Positions 11,939-23,582 of a stretch of 64,000 nucleotides of DNA are shown piece by piece. The translations under genes and the position numbers were made by a program. The stretch is from Bemisia tabaci (lineage: Eukaryota; Arthropoda; Insecta; Hemiptera; Aleyrodidae). Position 1 is the first letter of the stretch; the number at the start of each line of letters is the position of its first letter. The notes below the pieces were generated by a model. The model had not been told where the DNA came from. It did no database searches and saw only the letters and a program-made list of their open reading frames with translations. Where the stretch lies: assembly GCF_918797505.1 (NCBI RefSeq), contig NC_092800.1, forward strand, positions 46,307,864 through 46,371,863, written 5' to 3'.

Positions 11939-14424
11939 AGTTGGTCTATTACTGACCTCCTTTATCCATTGCAATCGCTCGCTTCCACTAATGGAATCGC
12001 TCTATTTTATTGTGTTCATTGCCCATCGGCTGCGCTCATCAATTACAGTAATTAGCCCACTAAATTAACTGTGGGGCAGTCAAGCCGGCATCTAGAGAAC
12101 AGGTCAACAGACAAATTTTTGATACCGTAGATGGTACAGCAGCACATTACTTTCTTTAGTAAGCCGGTATTAGTGATATGTCAGGGAAAAGTTCGAAAAC
12201 TCCGTATTAAATCAGGCACACTGCTGCGTTATCGAAAAAAGCGGTGACTTCAGAATCAATTTTGGCCCAAGAGGTGTAGGAGGACACAATTATATTGCTT
12301 CAGTCCTCATAACATTTTCCATAATCATCCAATGACTCTTAGAATTATTGAGATAATGAAGAGCAACGAAATGTATCTTTGGCAATAGAAGAGGAACTCA
12401 TTCGATCCATGTTAGGCGAGACAGCAGTGTGCGCTATTTTCTGCATGCTTGCGTAGTTATATTGCAATTTAAGACAGCATGGTAATGCAGTCTTCATTTT
12501 AGGTTTAATTTCATTTTAATACCTTCTCCCTCTATATCTTATGGCACTCTTTTAACTTTCATATTTTTTCCTGCATGTATGTTGTCAATATTAATTGCCA
12601 CTAATTAATCAATAGCTTTAAATCTATACGCATTAACATTATCGCATCTTACATGTTTCTGCACGATTAGAAACACGAAGGTACTTGCCGCAACTTTGTT
12701 GCTTAGTGTCCAACTTTCAATTTTCCGCCTAAAAAAGCACATTTTTTACCGAGTGTTTCCTAAAGTTCGGTTTGCTCGGAAAAAAGCTCGGTTGCATCGA
12801 CCAAATGATGATTGAGCTAGTATTCGTCTCAGGAATAATAGTATTACGAACCAAGTGCTCCGGATGGATGTTCGTGGAAATATTTTAGAGCCGAAGTAGT
12901 AGTTATCGCAATAAGTTGCAATTCGATCGGATAATGTGGCGCGACTTTATCGACGTATCCCATAAATTTGCATTGAAATCACGATTTTACTGACGGGGCG
13001 TATTAAAACATTTGAAAAATGTTAAAAACAAACTCACGCTTTCACATTTTTTTTAAATTTTTCAAAAGTTTTAATACCACAGACTTTACTGTTTACAATA
13101 ATTTCGATCGTTTTATCAAAAAACAAAAACAAAAAAAATGAATGACGCCAATTTATCGCAACATCATCGAACAAAAAACGTGATAAAGTAAGATAGAACT
13201 TCGATTTTTTGAACGCGGATCAATAGAGGTAAAATTTCGATCCTGGAGATGTTGATCGATGATTCTAGCGATTTCATCGCCAAAATATCGTAAAAATCGC
13301 AACTTAATTTCAAAATATTGCGATTTACCCGTTGAAAAAAGCAACTCGGAAGAAAGGATTTTTACGACAATGTCGGCATCGATAGTTGGTCAAGAGACCG
13401 ACCCTAGGACCGCGGCTGTGTTAATTTGTCGTTATAGTTCTTTCGCGGTAGTTGTCGTCGGAGCTTTCCTGCTCAATGAACTGTCCCACGTGACAAAGCA
13501 GCGTTCTTGCTTTTCGGGATGAGCTCTACCGTCCATTTAGTTTCATGCTTTCCAGAGCTCGAGTGATGGTGGAGTTACGCCACTCTGTCAGTAGCGCGAT
13601 GAATAAATGGAAAGTGGAGCGGGTTCTTACTGGCTCAAATTTTTCCCTCTCGGAGGGAAGAGTGTAAATACCTTGTCACTTGTCACGGTGGACAGAAATG
13701 TTGGTTCACGATTTGGCGTGAAATTGCCAATTTGAACGGGAAGTTGAGTTTTCGGGTGTATTCTATGATTCTTCATAGCTAGTGAATTTATTTGTTTTCT
13801 TCAGGACCACTCTACCACAGATCCTCTGAGCGGGCAGGGAGCTTTCATGTCATGCGTCAATAAGCGACGAAACGCTCCGTTCCGTTTCGTTTCAGTCTTT
13901 GACGTGAAGTTAGAAATAAATGCCGATTTCTTCATTCGATTCTTATTGGTCCAATTACTCCCGGCCATAGGGAGATTGGATAAATGAGAGTCGGGTATGA
14001 AAATCTTTACATTTTTTTTGGTCGTTCTTTGTCGACGCGGGCCTAAGAGAACGCGAAGCGTCCTGTGGGGGTTGGGCCGCGTAGCGGCCAGAGGGCCTAG
14101 CCCCTAGTATAATGCTATGCCAGCGATGTGAAAAAAACAATATCCTAGGTGAGATGTAAATGGAGGATTAGCGTCATATCCGGCAACAACGGGCTGGGAG
14201 GAAGACAACTCGGAGGAAGATCAACTTATGGCAGATTTTGCAAACAGTCGCGTTATCCCGTGTAAACATGGTAGTAAGAGGGAGTGAGGGGCGCGGCGAC
14301 TGGCGAGTCACGCGTTGCCCTAATGGTCGGCAAGCGGGGCAAAGCAGGAAAAGGGATGAAGTGAAGGGGCGCGCACTGCGCAGCTGCCGTAACAACCCCG
14401 CTTTTACACGCAGATAATAACGTC

Positions 14425-14580
14425 CAGTGCCGAGGCGTGAATCATCCTTTATCGATATTTTCCCATTTGAAGCTATGGTGAGGAATCTATCATCGAGGTG
14501 TTCCTTGCCAACAACCTGATTATCGATCCTTTTCCATAGGTTTAAATGGGAGATCAATCGATAAAATTGAACCTCACTTG
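14425..14580. mobile_element. hAT-like MITE relative (CAGTGCCG end)
   Basis: This shares the inner TTATCGAT, CCATTTGAAGCTAT and AGATCAATCGATA blocks with 4288-4457 but has diverged ends, and no target duplication is clear. Confidence 0.6.
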
Positions 14581-15257
14581 GACCGAGTTTAACAGGAACG
14601 CAATCGGGTATCGGCCGACTATTCGTAAATTCTTCTACAATTGAAAAATTTGGAATCAAAGAAATATTTTCAACATGAAAATAGTCGTTAAACTGTGTCC
14701 TTGATTTTTATGGACGGATACACCTTCAAATCTCACCTTTCTCGGTTCAAATTCGGTGATTTTTTGTTGAATGAAAGACTCGTTGTTTCAAGCCCAAACG
14801 GAATACCAAAATTTTCAGTCCACGTAATCGAGGTTTACCAGTTCCAGGAACCAATCTTTGGTTGGGACAACCAAAATCTTCCGTCAAGAATAGGAGTATT
14901 AGTATAGGCTAACAAAATGTCAGTTCTATGGCTGGAGTCTTCTATTATCTCGCTAGGTTTTCGGGGCCAATACTCCACACTGCTGCAAGAGTGTTTTCTA
15001 TTGGTCAAAATAAGGCTTTTACCTTCATGAATTTTTTTTCTAGAGCCAGGGTGGGCCCCGCTGCCCCCCCCCCATTGGAGCTACGGCCCCTTCAATTTTT
15101 TTTAAAAAATCATCGTTTCTTTTAAATTTTGGGCATAATCATGGATCAATACTCATTGCATTAATATGCGACTACTCCTACTAATTTTTACCGCTGATTT
15201 CATCAAATGCCTAGGAAATAGTTATTTTAAGTGGATGAGGGATTTTATAGGGTCCAA

Positions 15258-15535
15258 CACGGGAAAAATGAGATTAGGGCTGGGCCCTAGAATTGCTTCA
15301 CCTCATACCCCCAAGGGCAGGCCCTGCGCCTGCGCGGATAGGGCCCAGCCCTACCTGGACAGGGTTCAGCCCTTACGAAGTAGGGCTGAACCCTGAAGTA
15401 GGTAGGTTTGGGCTCTACCCGCGCCGGGCCTGCCCCTATGGGGTATGAGGTAAAGCAATTTTACCTACCCGGTTAGGGCTGGGACCTTCCGCGCAGGTAC
15501 CAGCCCTAAACTGGTTTTTTTCCGTGAAGGTTTGA
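15258..15535. repeat. GC-rich foldback (TAGGGCTG / CAGCCCTA)
   Basis: The left half (TTAGGGCTGGGCCCTAGAAT, CTCATACCCCCAAGGGCAGG) pairs with the right half (CCTGCCCCTATGGGGTATGA, TAGGGCTGGGACC). A shorter hairpin lies in the middle (CAGCCCTTACGAAGTAGGGCTG type). It is strikingly GC-rich for its surroundings. No gene is seen. Confidence 0.65.
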
Positions 15536-15854
15536 GGAAATCCAGTTTATCATCTCAAAAGATCAAAAAGCCACTGTAATCCCCTTTCATTTAAGGGATC
15601 ACCATCTTTGACATCATGGGTGTATTCTGGAATGCAGCGCTGGTAATACTAGGGAGTTTTTTTTTTTTTTTTTTTACACAAGTTTTAGCCCATGACCATC
15701 GGCAAAATTTTTGAAAAATTATGATTTCCCCGAAAATTGGAAGGTTGTAGCTTCAATTTAGAGCACCTTCAGAAGAAACTATATGGGTAGGGGGCGGACC
15801 TATTTGGTGCCACTGATAAGGCCCCGACAATCTGGCACTTCGACTCTGGGAATT

Positions 15855-16067
15855 TACACTGAAAAAAATAATATGCTATTTTAGCATCTAGGATGTCAAA
15901 AATGTGCCTAGTGATCCAAAGATGTTGCCTTTTCTGCCTTCGCAGTTAACTTTACATCCTGTGAATGCAAATTCAATTGCGTAGGCAATCAAGGCAGCAG
16001 CCTAGAATCACCAGACACATTTTTGACATCCTAGGTGCTAAAACAGCATACCATTTGTTTCAGTGTA
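15855..16067. mobile_element. MITE with TACACTGAAA ends
   Basis: The 213-bp element has inverted arms reading TACACTGAAAAAAATAATAT and then GCTATTTTAGCA, CTAGGATGTCAAAAATGTG on the left, and their complement on the right (GTTTCAGTGTA end). It is non-coding. Confidence 0.75.
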
Positions 16068-16977
16068 GGAAAAGCAGAATTGACACAAAGAGGACTTACG
16101 ATTACGCACATTGCTAGTTCGCCTTCAATACTCGAGGTAGGCCACACTGTTAACAATTCTTGAGTGAAATTCTGTGCCGGAGCGTGTGTTTACGGAGTGA
16201 CTTACACCATTACGGAGCGGAATCTGCTCTTTTGCGGAGTGTCTAACGCTTTTATGGTGCTAATTTCACTTCGCATTCATATCACTCAGGGTTTTCGAAC
16301 GTCATTTAGACTCCAGCACCGAACACTCCTCGATTTTTAACAGTGCGGATAACATTCTCCGCGCTGGAGAATCAATTCAAGGATTCTAATTCCTAAAGTG
16401 CATAAACATACATGCAATCTATGGCGCATCTAAAAGTTGCACTTTTTTCTTTTGAGGAGAACTCCCTCGTTCGTCCTCCCTGTTGAAATAACTTACGATT
16501 TTAAGCGGAATACTTGACAAACCAGACGTGACGTTAAAGTGTCGAGAGGAAGTGAGGCGCTCCGGTGGAAATTGAGGGTGTTTATCCGTAATCCTCATTG
16601 TTGGCGAGGATTTTAGCAACATATCTCTTTCGTCACGGACCATTTCCCTCCCAAGTCGTCACCGAAGGCACAGTATCATCTGCCGTCTTACGCAAGAGAG
16701 CCGTAAGGCAATTCTGTATGAGCCACGGTTAGCATAAGCTCTTATGTGTTTCGAGGCTCATCCCGGATTCAACTTACGGCTGTCTTCCGTAACACGGCAG
16801 TCGTAACCTTCTCTCGTCTACGGCAGCGAAAGCGCATGTGTTCATAAGTAACAAGCTAGAATTTGACGGAATTAGAAACGCACGAAGTCGAGGTCGGGCA
16901 TTGTCCTTCTTTTTATGATGCTAAGTTGAGGATCGCCACAAACTTTCCTCACTTACACTTAAGGTGATTCGTCAAGC

Positions 16978-17391
16978 TCAAGTGACGTGGTCGAACTGGC
17001 ATGCGATATATCGCATTGGTTAGGTCAAAAATCTAAGCAGATTTTGGATTTTTAGCAAAAAAAGACGATAGCCCCTGCGCATGAGCCTAAAAAATCATTC
17101 TAAACCCAAAAATTGGCAAAATTAGAGAAATGAAAGCAGAATAGCGTTTGGAAAAAAACCTCGCATTCGATTTAGCTATCGATTTCTGTATCGAATGCGA
17201 GGTTTTTTTCCAAACACTGATCTGCTTTCATTTCTCTGAATGCTGCCAATTTTTGGGTTTAGAATAAACCTTTAGGCTCATGCGAGGGGGCTAGCGTCTT
17301 TTTTTTGCTAAAAATCCAAAATCGGCCGAGATTTTTGACCTAATCGATGCGATATATCGCATGCCAGTTCGACCAAGTTACGCTTAAGTTT
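16978..17391. mobile_element. Foldback element with ~190-bp arms
   Basis: The outer part TGGTCGAACTGGCATGCGAT on the left is matched by its complement on the right. Pairing runs through AAAATC, CCCAAAAATTGG and GAAATGAAAGCAGA to an inner ACCTCGCATTCGAT, and only about 20 bases are unpaired at the centre (near 17184). No open frame of note is present. Confidence 0.85.
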
Positions 17392-17883
17392 TTGCTGAGG
17401 AAATCTAAAAATAAATCGATGAGACGGATTCATTTTCTATTTATGGATTGAAATGAGCCATACACTCGAGCCATGCGAATTTTCCGCCAAGATTCGAACT
17501 GAGGCAGCTGCAAAGCGGTGAAACGATTGAAACCGAGAATTCAGTTGCAGGGATAATGCTCTAATACTCTCCCTGAATTATTTTCCCTCGTGAATTATTC
17601 ATCCCGATCTCTAAACGCTATCTTCGGTCCGCTGACTCCTAACATCGCGGAACCTCTCGACGGGGAAGTTATTCCTTCGAATATCCCTAAAATCGACTTT
17701 TATAACCCGTGAGTTGATCGGAAATGCATGTTGTTAAGAATTCCGAATCACAAGACTCCTCTTTTTGAATAAACTGCATGGAAACTGCTTTTTAAGTTGA
17801 TTCCTGTTTTGTCAAACTTTTTCAAGTGACGGCGCACGGACCGGTGTATGCTCGAGATGTGTATTTCCAATTATGTTGTGTTT

Positions 17884-18125
17884 GAGAGGAATTCCGTATG
17901 AGCCCTCCAACATTGCCAAACCTCCTCGGATTAAATTAAAATTTTCAGGGAACTTCGGGAGTATTTTTCTTCCTATTTTATGGAGAATTTCGTCCTCGAT
18001 TTGATCTAAAGTAACTGAAGCTTCCGAAGAAAAATATTCTTAACTTTCCTCGGAAATTAAATATTTATTCAAAGAAATTTGGCAACGTTTGGAGGTTCAT
18101 ACGGCGTTTTTCTTTAGCTCGGCAG
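17884..18125. mobile_element. CTGCCG-type MITE (left end eroded)
   Basis: The element shows the family's inner motifs CCGTATGAGCC and GCCAAA on the left, and AAATTTGGCAACG, CATACGGCGTTTTTC and GCTCGGCAG on the right. The outermost left terminus is degraded. Confidence 0.7.
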
Positions 18126-19738
18126 ACATGGTATCCAATTCTGGGTGTCGATTATAGAAAGTTATGCACGAACTTCGAAGGAGGAACCTAAACTTGCCAG
18201 ATTCTTTGCAATATTGCATGAGGTTCTCCTCTGCTTCTTCTTTCTCTTCTTCTTCTTCTTCTCCTCGTCCTATTTCTTCTTCTCTTTTTCCACTTTTTCT
18301 ATGTTGGAGAACAATAACACCAATTGCTAATAATTTAACGCATGAAAGCTCAAAGAGCAATACTTCACGTTTAATATTCTAGCAACCGCTAAGATTCATG
18401 CCATCAGTTCTCCTTCAATAAATATGTGTAACATAATATGCAAAATCACTAAGTTTCGAATGATGATATCAAAATTGCCGAAACATCAGCCTTAGGTTTT
18501 TCTTAAATCTATCCATAATGTAGGGCCATTTTGACGTATACATGCCAAAGGAAGCAAGTGTAATAATGAACTAAATTAAAAAGGAACAATGAGGCACACA
18601 ATTTTTTTGTACATAGTCCATAGACTATAGTAATCTACACTAGTAGTCAAGACGATTGTAGACTAGAGACATAATAAAGGAAGGCAAGCTTTGATCGTTT
18701 TAATTTTTGCAGAGTTCCTTTTAGCGTAAAAATTCGAATCAAAATTGTTTAACTCGACTAGAGGTATGTTTTTAAGAAAAGGCCCATTTTCATTCGACGA
18801 CTGAAATGTACCTTTACAGTTAACTATTTCCTTGCTCAATGAAATCAAAAATAAAACCAACATTTCAGAATACTGCATTTGATGGCTCACGTCTGCTTCA
18901 CCCCGGAGCAAATCCACAGCCAACTGAGTATAGACTTAAAATTTATAAAATCGCACGGAAATCGTGTTAAGCACATAATAAATGTCTGGAATGCACTTCA
19001 AGATACACAATTTGCGTAGTCTGTATTACGTGTATGTATCCTTAACTTTTGCTCCTAGTCACCGCCAGTCAAGTTTGCTCAGAAAGAAATGAAAGAAAGT
19101 CTGTATACCCTAATGAAACGGCGACAATCTCCTAAACTGTAATACATGTTTCTCGCGTGTGGTTTCTATCCTTTTATAAAATCTGTCTTTGCCTTTTATT
19201 TGGCTGTATATCTTGAATGCACCAATCTCATTCGGTCCATTCCCCAACCTCTGTCGCATGCCAATTGAAATGAACGGAACGATCAGACTATCAGTCAACG
19301 ATGGATCGCGTTTCGAACCGGGTTCAGGCAGCAAACGTCCAAATTATAACAAAATTATCACCCCCCCCCCACCCCCGTCATTATCGTGAAACATGCGCAG
19401 GGACCCCGAGCATACGCGCGAAACATGCACATTGGACATGTTGCGAACCCTTGTCGGCCGTGTGTCCGTATCTGAATTCGAGGGCAAGTTCGGTTCGGTT
19501 CGGTCCTTCTGGAGTTGTGCAACACACCACCCGTTCCGGTTCCCACGTTCCGCGTCGGCGAAACAACAAGATTGAAATTTACGCGAACGCGCCGGTTGGG
19601 TTGTTCCTCAAGCGCCCCAAATACCCCTCCCCCCCCACCCCATTGGAAACATTCCGAAGTACCGCGTTGCATTATTCCCGCACCAACCTGACCAAAAGTC
19701 TCCCCATGTATAGGCACTCTAACCGGAAGCGCGTGCAA
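18126..19738. other. Gene-free stretch upstream of cassette 1
   Basis: A pyrimidine-rich TTC/CTT tract lies at about 18226-18300. A GC-richer patch with open frames on both strands (19301-19747) has no domain, and its frames overlap each other on opposite strands. I see no exon with matching splice sites and no TM1-TM4 receptor sequence. Confidence 0.5.
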
Positions 19739-19741
19739 AAT

Positions 19742-20030
19742 ATTTGATACAACTTATCGAACCTCTGCGTAGTTAATGTGGTATCACCCCTAAATGAGGG
19801 GGCACCGCATGCATGCCAGACTCTTCTTCATTAAACATTTGATACAACTTATCGAACCTCTGCGTAGTTAATGTGGTATCACCCCTAAATGAAGGGGCAC
19901 CGCATGCATGCCAGACTCTCTTCTACATTAAACATTTGATACAACTTATCGAACCTCTGCGTAGTTAATGTGGTATCACCCCGAAATGAAGGGGCGCCGC
20001 ATGCATGCCAGACTCTCTTCTTCATTTTCC
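19742..20030 (+). repeat. Three ~96-bp tandem repeats before cassette 1
   Basis: Units start at 19742, 19837 and 19934 (ATTTGATACAACTTATCGAA) and end with CCGCATGCATGCCAGACTC. The array stops about 60 bases before the exon at 20091. Every unit carries TGCATG (19810-19815, 19905-19910, 20002-20007), the binding word of Rbfox-family splicing factors. A role in choosing between the receptor cassettes is inference. Confidence 0.85.
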
Positions 20031-20090
20031 ATAGCTCGTGTGGGTTTTTCTGAGGATGTGAAGTTAAACTTTGACCCTCTCTCGTTGCAG

Positions 20091-20361
20091 CCCGATCCTG
20101 CTGATCATGGAGTACCGCTTCGAGGAGTACATTGACGACACGATGGTGCCGGTGTGCTGGGCCTCGGCCGAGTCCCTCCTGCGGAAGCTCTACTACCTGG
20201 CCACCATCTCCCTCTTCTTCATCCTCCCTTTCTGCGTCCTCCTCGTCGTCTACACGGTCATCGCCCGGCACCTCATGGCCCCGCCCACCTCGGCCTCCGC
20301 CCCCGGACCCCCCGGGGCCCCCCAGGACACCTCCTCCTACAACCACCGCGCGCGCCGACAG
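20091..20361 (+). CDS. ETHR: ETHR-like GPCR, cassette 1, first alternative exon (ECL2-TM5-ICL3)
   Basis: The exon follows a good acceptor (CTCTCTCGTTGCAG) and ends at the donor CAG|GTAAAA. It starts on the third base of a codon (phase 2) and ends at a codon boundary. It encodes PILLIMEY, the loop-2 cysteine in VPVCWAS that would pair with TM3, TM5 (LATISLFFILPFCVLLVVYT), IARHLM, and a Pro/Ala-rich third loop ending RRQ. The loop cysteine, TM5 and RRQ align position by position with the exon at 29079, so the two are duplicate alternatives. Family knowledge: insect ETHR makes two subtypes (A and B) from alternative 3' exons; ETHR is a class A, Gq-coupled plasma-membrane receptor on peptidergic neurons and endocrine cells. 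TRH/EFLamide receptors are close relatives and remain possible. Codons are strongly G/C-ending. Shared upstream exons are not in the window. Confidence 0.82.
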
Positions 20362-20685
20362 GTAAAACAAATACTACACACCTCAAAATCTCCGTCTTTA
20401 TGCTTACTTTGGCTTATACAGCCGTGCTAAGTAAGAACGCCGTAGGTGCCATCAGGCGGTCGGATCAATAGGAGAGGTCGGACAAAATTGGGAAACTTTA
20501 AACGCTTATAACTCCGTTTATACAAAACTTTGAGGTTCTGAAAGTGGCTCCATTGGTTTCCTCGTAAAATTGTATGTCAGGAACACCCCTAAAAATTTAA
20601 AACGTGACGAAATAAACAGCAAAATTTGGAGTTTTAGTCAAACATTTCATGTCCGACCTCTCTAATTGACTCGATCCACTGTAGA

Positions 20686-21018
20686 GGCGTTGCCACATTT
20701 CCTTCAACAAATCAGGAACTCTCAGGAAATATCGTGAACATTTCTCCTCCGATATTTCACAAGATTGCGTTTACAATTGGACGTATTTCTGTCGAACGGA
20801 ACTTTGTGCATTATGACGTGAGTCCTGTTTTGCACATATTCTTATGGGTCTCAGGGCTCATGTCTTAATGCACATATAGTTCCGTCTGTCAGAAATACGT
20901 CCAATTTAATCTAAAAATTCCGACAATTGCAAGGAGAAATATTCAAAGATTTCTTCAAAAATGAATATTTTTAAAGAAGAAATTTGGCAACGGCACGGCG
21001 TATTTACTTAGCACTGCA
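20686..21018. mobile_element. CTGCCG-type MITE interrupted by another MITE
   Basis: The left part (GCGTTGCCACATTTCC, 20690 on) and right part (AAATTTGGCAACG to GCACTGCAG, about 20906-21018) match the two halves of the CTGCCG-type family. They are separated exactly by the TTGGACGTATTTCT element at 20776-20905. Confidence 0.7.
20776..20905. mobile_element. MITE, TTGGACGTATTTCT family (nested)
   Basis: The 130-bp element has inverted ends ATTGGACGTATTTCTGTC and a GTCTCAGGGCTCATG core. It sits inside an older CTGCCG-type MITE; the TTTA/TTTA flanks suggest a short target duplication. Confidence 0.8.
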
Positions 21019-21652
21019 GTATAGTTAAATCAACCCGAAGGATTTGGTTATAGATCAAATTTTCGGTTAATTCGACCGAGTCCGTAGGTTACCCACAGAC
21101 ATCTGGGTACATAGGAAGTTGTAATGTTCTCTTCAAGAGTGAATTCACCTTAGACATTTTATCGTTTTACCTTTATTTTTCATTTTTTATGCAATTTTTA
21201 GATTTTTTGGTAAATTGATGCCTTACGATCGAGAATGTCAGTTAAGGAGAGCTCGTTAAGGGTAATTTATTGGGGGTGGAGGTCCAGATTTTCTTTGTCC
21301 TCCTTACACTCTCTTCAACCGAACATCTCAAAAATGAAGCGTCACCAAAAAATCTAAAACTTGTATTAAAAAAGTGACAAATATTGGTGAAACAATGTCC
21401 TCTTGTTTTTCTTGATATCCACTAAGCTGCGTTGCATAACGCAGCCTAGTTCCGGCCTAATTCCTGCGTTACATAACGCAACCTAATTCACCTACCTCGC
21501 TCTGTAACGCAAGCTTAGACCGCCTCCCTTGTGACTTAGACTGGGACCCCATTCCTCCTTCGCTGTTAAAAGTTTCCAATTGAAATTTCTGTGCCGGAGT
21601 CTATGTAGCGCCCAAACATCACGAGTGATATGAATGCGGAGTGGAATCTATT

Positions 21653-21905
21653 CTGCCGTGCTAAGGAAAAACGCCGTATGAGCCTTTAAACGCTGCCAGA
21701 TTTACTTCAATAAAACCGGAATTTTCTTGGAAAATCGTGAATATTTTTCTTCAAATTTTTCAGACAATTTCGTTCGCATTTTTATCTAAAATTTCGGAAA
21801 ATTTCAAGTAGAAATATGAATAACTTTTCTCAAAAAGACTTGTTTTGTCCGGAGAAATTTGGCAACTCTCGAATGTTCATAAGGCGTTTTTCCTTAGCAC
21901 GGCAG
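21653..21905. mobile_element. CTGCCG-type MITE, intact
   Basis: The 253-bp element starts CTGCCGTGCTAAGGAAAAAC and ends with its complement. Inner inverted motifs GCCGTATGAGCC / GGCAACTCTCGAATGTTCAT are retained. It is among the best-preserved copies in the window. Confidence 0.85.
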
Positions 21906-22116
21906 TATTTTCCTTACGGAGTGCCTTGCACTATTACGGAATGGATCCTACTCTTATTTTTATGGGTTTTTAGGCGGCTTATGGACTTGATCACCGAATT
22001 TCACTCCTTGCTTTTAGCAGTGTAGAGCGTTGCGTATTTTATAAAGGGTCTCCTATTTTGTTGAAAAATATATTTCCTCGTGGAGTTTAACGAACCGATT
22101 GGGCTTTTTCCCGCAG

Positions 22117-22602
22117 GTGGTGCTCATGCTGGCGACGGTGGTTCTCTCGTTCTTCGTCTGCCTGCTGCCGTTCCGGGTGGTGACCCTGTGGGTCCTCTTC
22201 GGCCCGGACGTGCGGGACAAGTCCGGACGGCCGCTCTCCTACTACGGGGTCCTCCACTTCTCCCGACTCATGCTCTACCTCAACTCGGCCGTGAACCCGA
22301 TCCTCTACAACCTCATGTCCTCCAAGTTCCGCTACGGCTTCCGCAAGCTCTGCTGCTGCCTCCGCTCGCGGCGACGCAACCAGCTCCAGCTCCTACGTCA
22401 CACGGGTACACTCACGACCACCTTCTCCAGCGCCAGGTTCCGCGGCTCGCCGAGTCTCTCGTGGAGGTCCAGTTCCATGGAGTCCCGGGCCCCAGTGTCC
22501 TACTGCAGGAACGGCTCCTACCGCAGGAACGCCATGTCGTCCTCCTTGCTCAAGCAGAATAGTGATAGTACTATTCGGGGACTCAGTGAGAGTTACGTCT
22601 GA
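22117..22602 (+). CDS. ETHR: ETHR-like GPCR, cassette 1, terminal exon (TM6-TM7-tail)
   Basis: The exon starts after CCCGCAG in phase 0, joining RRQ to VVLMLATVV, and ends at a TGA. It encodes TM6 (LSFFVCLLPFR, with CLLP in place of the common CWxP), an extracellular loop, and TM7 with NSAVNPILYN, the NPxxY motif. Helix 8 is KFRYGFRKLCCCLRS, with a CCC palmitoylation candidate. A Ser/Arg-rich tail of about 85 residues ends ESYV, a class I PDZ ligand. Because it carries its own stop, cassette 1 behaves as an alternative last-exon pair. A 405-bp MITE begins about 70 bases after the stop, probably in the 3' UTR. AATAAA at 24011 and 24223 are possible but unproven poly(A) signals. Confidence 0.85.
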   Translation: MVLMLATVVLSFFVCLLPFRVVTLWVLFGPDVRDKSGRPLSYYGVLHFSRLMLYLNSAVNPILYNLMSSKFRYGFRKLCCCLRSRRRNQLQLLRHTGTLTTTFSSARFRGSPSLSWRSSSMESRAPVSYCRNGSYRRNAMSSSLLKQNSDSTIRGLSESYV

Positions 22603-22671
22603 CGCAACCAGAGGCAACCATCTCTCCACTAGTTGGGGATTTTCCGTTTCACGGGTGGACGTAGACCCCAA

Positions 22672-23077
22672 ATGGACGTATTTATGCTAAAAGGAACTAT
22701 GTGCAAGTGGAAAGATGGGATGAGTTCGTGGTGAGCTGGATACAGCGTGGTGGCGAATACACTCGACACAGTGAATACACTCGTGGTAAGAAACAATGTA
22801 AAAATGGATATAGTTCCTTTTGAGAAAATGGAAAAGCGGGATTTGACAATAAATCAAAAGGGACTGAGTGCTAACTCGCGAGCCTTGGGCATGTGACAAG
22901 AGCGTTGTGGCAGGGCTCATGATTTGAAGACGAGCGAGAAAGACAACGGAGACGGATTCGTTGCCGCTGACGTCACTGGCGCTTTAAAATCCCCATTCAT
23001 TCTCGTGACCCTCAACTAACGAGCACACCCCATCTTTCCACTTGCAAATAGTTCCATTTAGCATAAATACGTCCAAA
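22672..23077. mobile_element. 405-bp MITE in probable 3' UTR
   Basis: The ends are inverted copies of about 48 bases (TGGACGTATTTATGCTAAAA then GGAACTATGTGCAAGTGGAA). The middle is unrelated to the ends and holds no gene. Relatives are at 444-526 and 35726-35822. Confidence 0.85.
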
Positions 23078-23082
23078 TGATG

Positions 23083-23330
23083 ATGGCTTAAGTGCCAAAC
23101 CACGTATCTCTATTGCGCTGTTTCAAAATTTCCCATCGTTTCATTTTCCCGTGGAGGAACAAGCCAACTTTATAGCTTATATTGTAGAATATTCTGCTTA
23201 CAGAGAAGAAAAATCAAGCAAGTTTTTCAGAAATTACGGTGGCTAGTTTTCCAAAGAAAAAATCAAGTATGACAGAGGGAGTCAACGTCGAAAACGGAGA
23301 TACGTGGTTTTGCACTTCAGCCATCGATAT
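23083..23330. mobile_element. MITE with AAACCACGTATCTC ends
   Basis: The left end CCAAACCACGTATCTCTATT is paired with CGGAGATACGTGGTTTTGCA on the right. The same terminus occurs inside every 514-bp satellite unit at 39085-43036 and, more diverged, at 24642-24905. Confidence 0.75.
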
Positions 23331-23582
23331 ACAGAGTAATCGATGAAATGGAGAATACGCAGGAGAAAATGTTGTTGCTTTTAATGAAAATGCTTGATAA
23401 ACTAAGTTCACGTCACAGTAAGGGAATATAAGGTGATCAAGAGAGCGGGAAAAGTCGAGAAGAAAAACAGAATTACCTAAAATTCAGGAAAAAAGACGTT
23501 TACGGAAGTGGCAAATGTGTACGTTCCGTCTTGTAGCTTCAGCCCCTACTAGTCAGGACTTCCTGGAAAATCCTAAACTTTT

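Larger units (their letters stand above)
11945..16977. other. Gene-free stretch with scattered repeats
   Basis: I find no exon that I can support. A 161-residue frame on the - strand (14174-14659) overlaps a CAGTGC element and shows no motif. Part of a TGATAGACAAAGC-type element (about 11945-12055) and the elements at 14425-14580, 15258-15535 and 15855-16067 lie here. A palindromic patch with CCGTAAGGC and TTACGGC motifs lies at about 16665-16815. If the GPCR gene extends to the left of the window, this stretch would be intron. Confidence 0.5.
20362..22116 (+). other. Intron inside cassette 1
   Basis: This is a 1.75-kb phase-0 intron (GTAAAA to CCGCAG). It holds a small inverted element with GAGAGGTCGGAC ends (about 20455-20685), a CTGCCG-type MITE split by another MITE (20686-21018), GCGTTACATAACGCA short repeats (about 21425-21520) and another CTGCCG-type MITE (21653-21905). 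That last MITE is inserted in a further repeat similar to 16165-16285. Confidence 0.8.

Noticed and set aside
13259..13522. 87-residue + strand frame with a hydrophobic stretch (VVVVGAFLLNEL)
   Set aside because: Considered as a receptor TM exon, but no conserved class A motif and no acceptor/donor pair in the right phase.
14174..14659. 161-residue frame on the - strand
   Set aside because: It overlaps a CAGTGC MITE, has no motif and shows no matching splice sites.
18097..18382. Glu/Lys or Ser/Phe-rich frames
   Set aside because: These are translations of a CTT/TTC tract.
19301..19747. 148- and 126-residue overlapping frames on both strands
   Set aside because: They come from a GC-richer patch with few stops; the two strands are equally open and nothing resembles receptor TM1-TM4.
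19885..20471. Out-of-frame and antisense frames over the receptor exon at 20091-20361
   Set aside because: They are shadows of G/C-ending codons; the real frame is fixed by TM5 and the splice phases.
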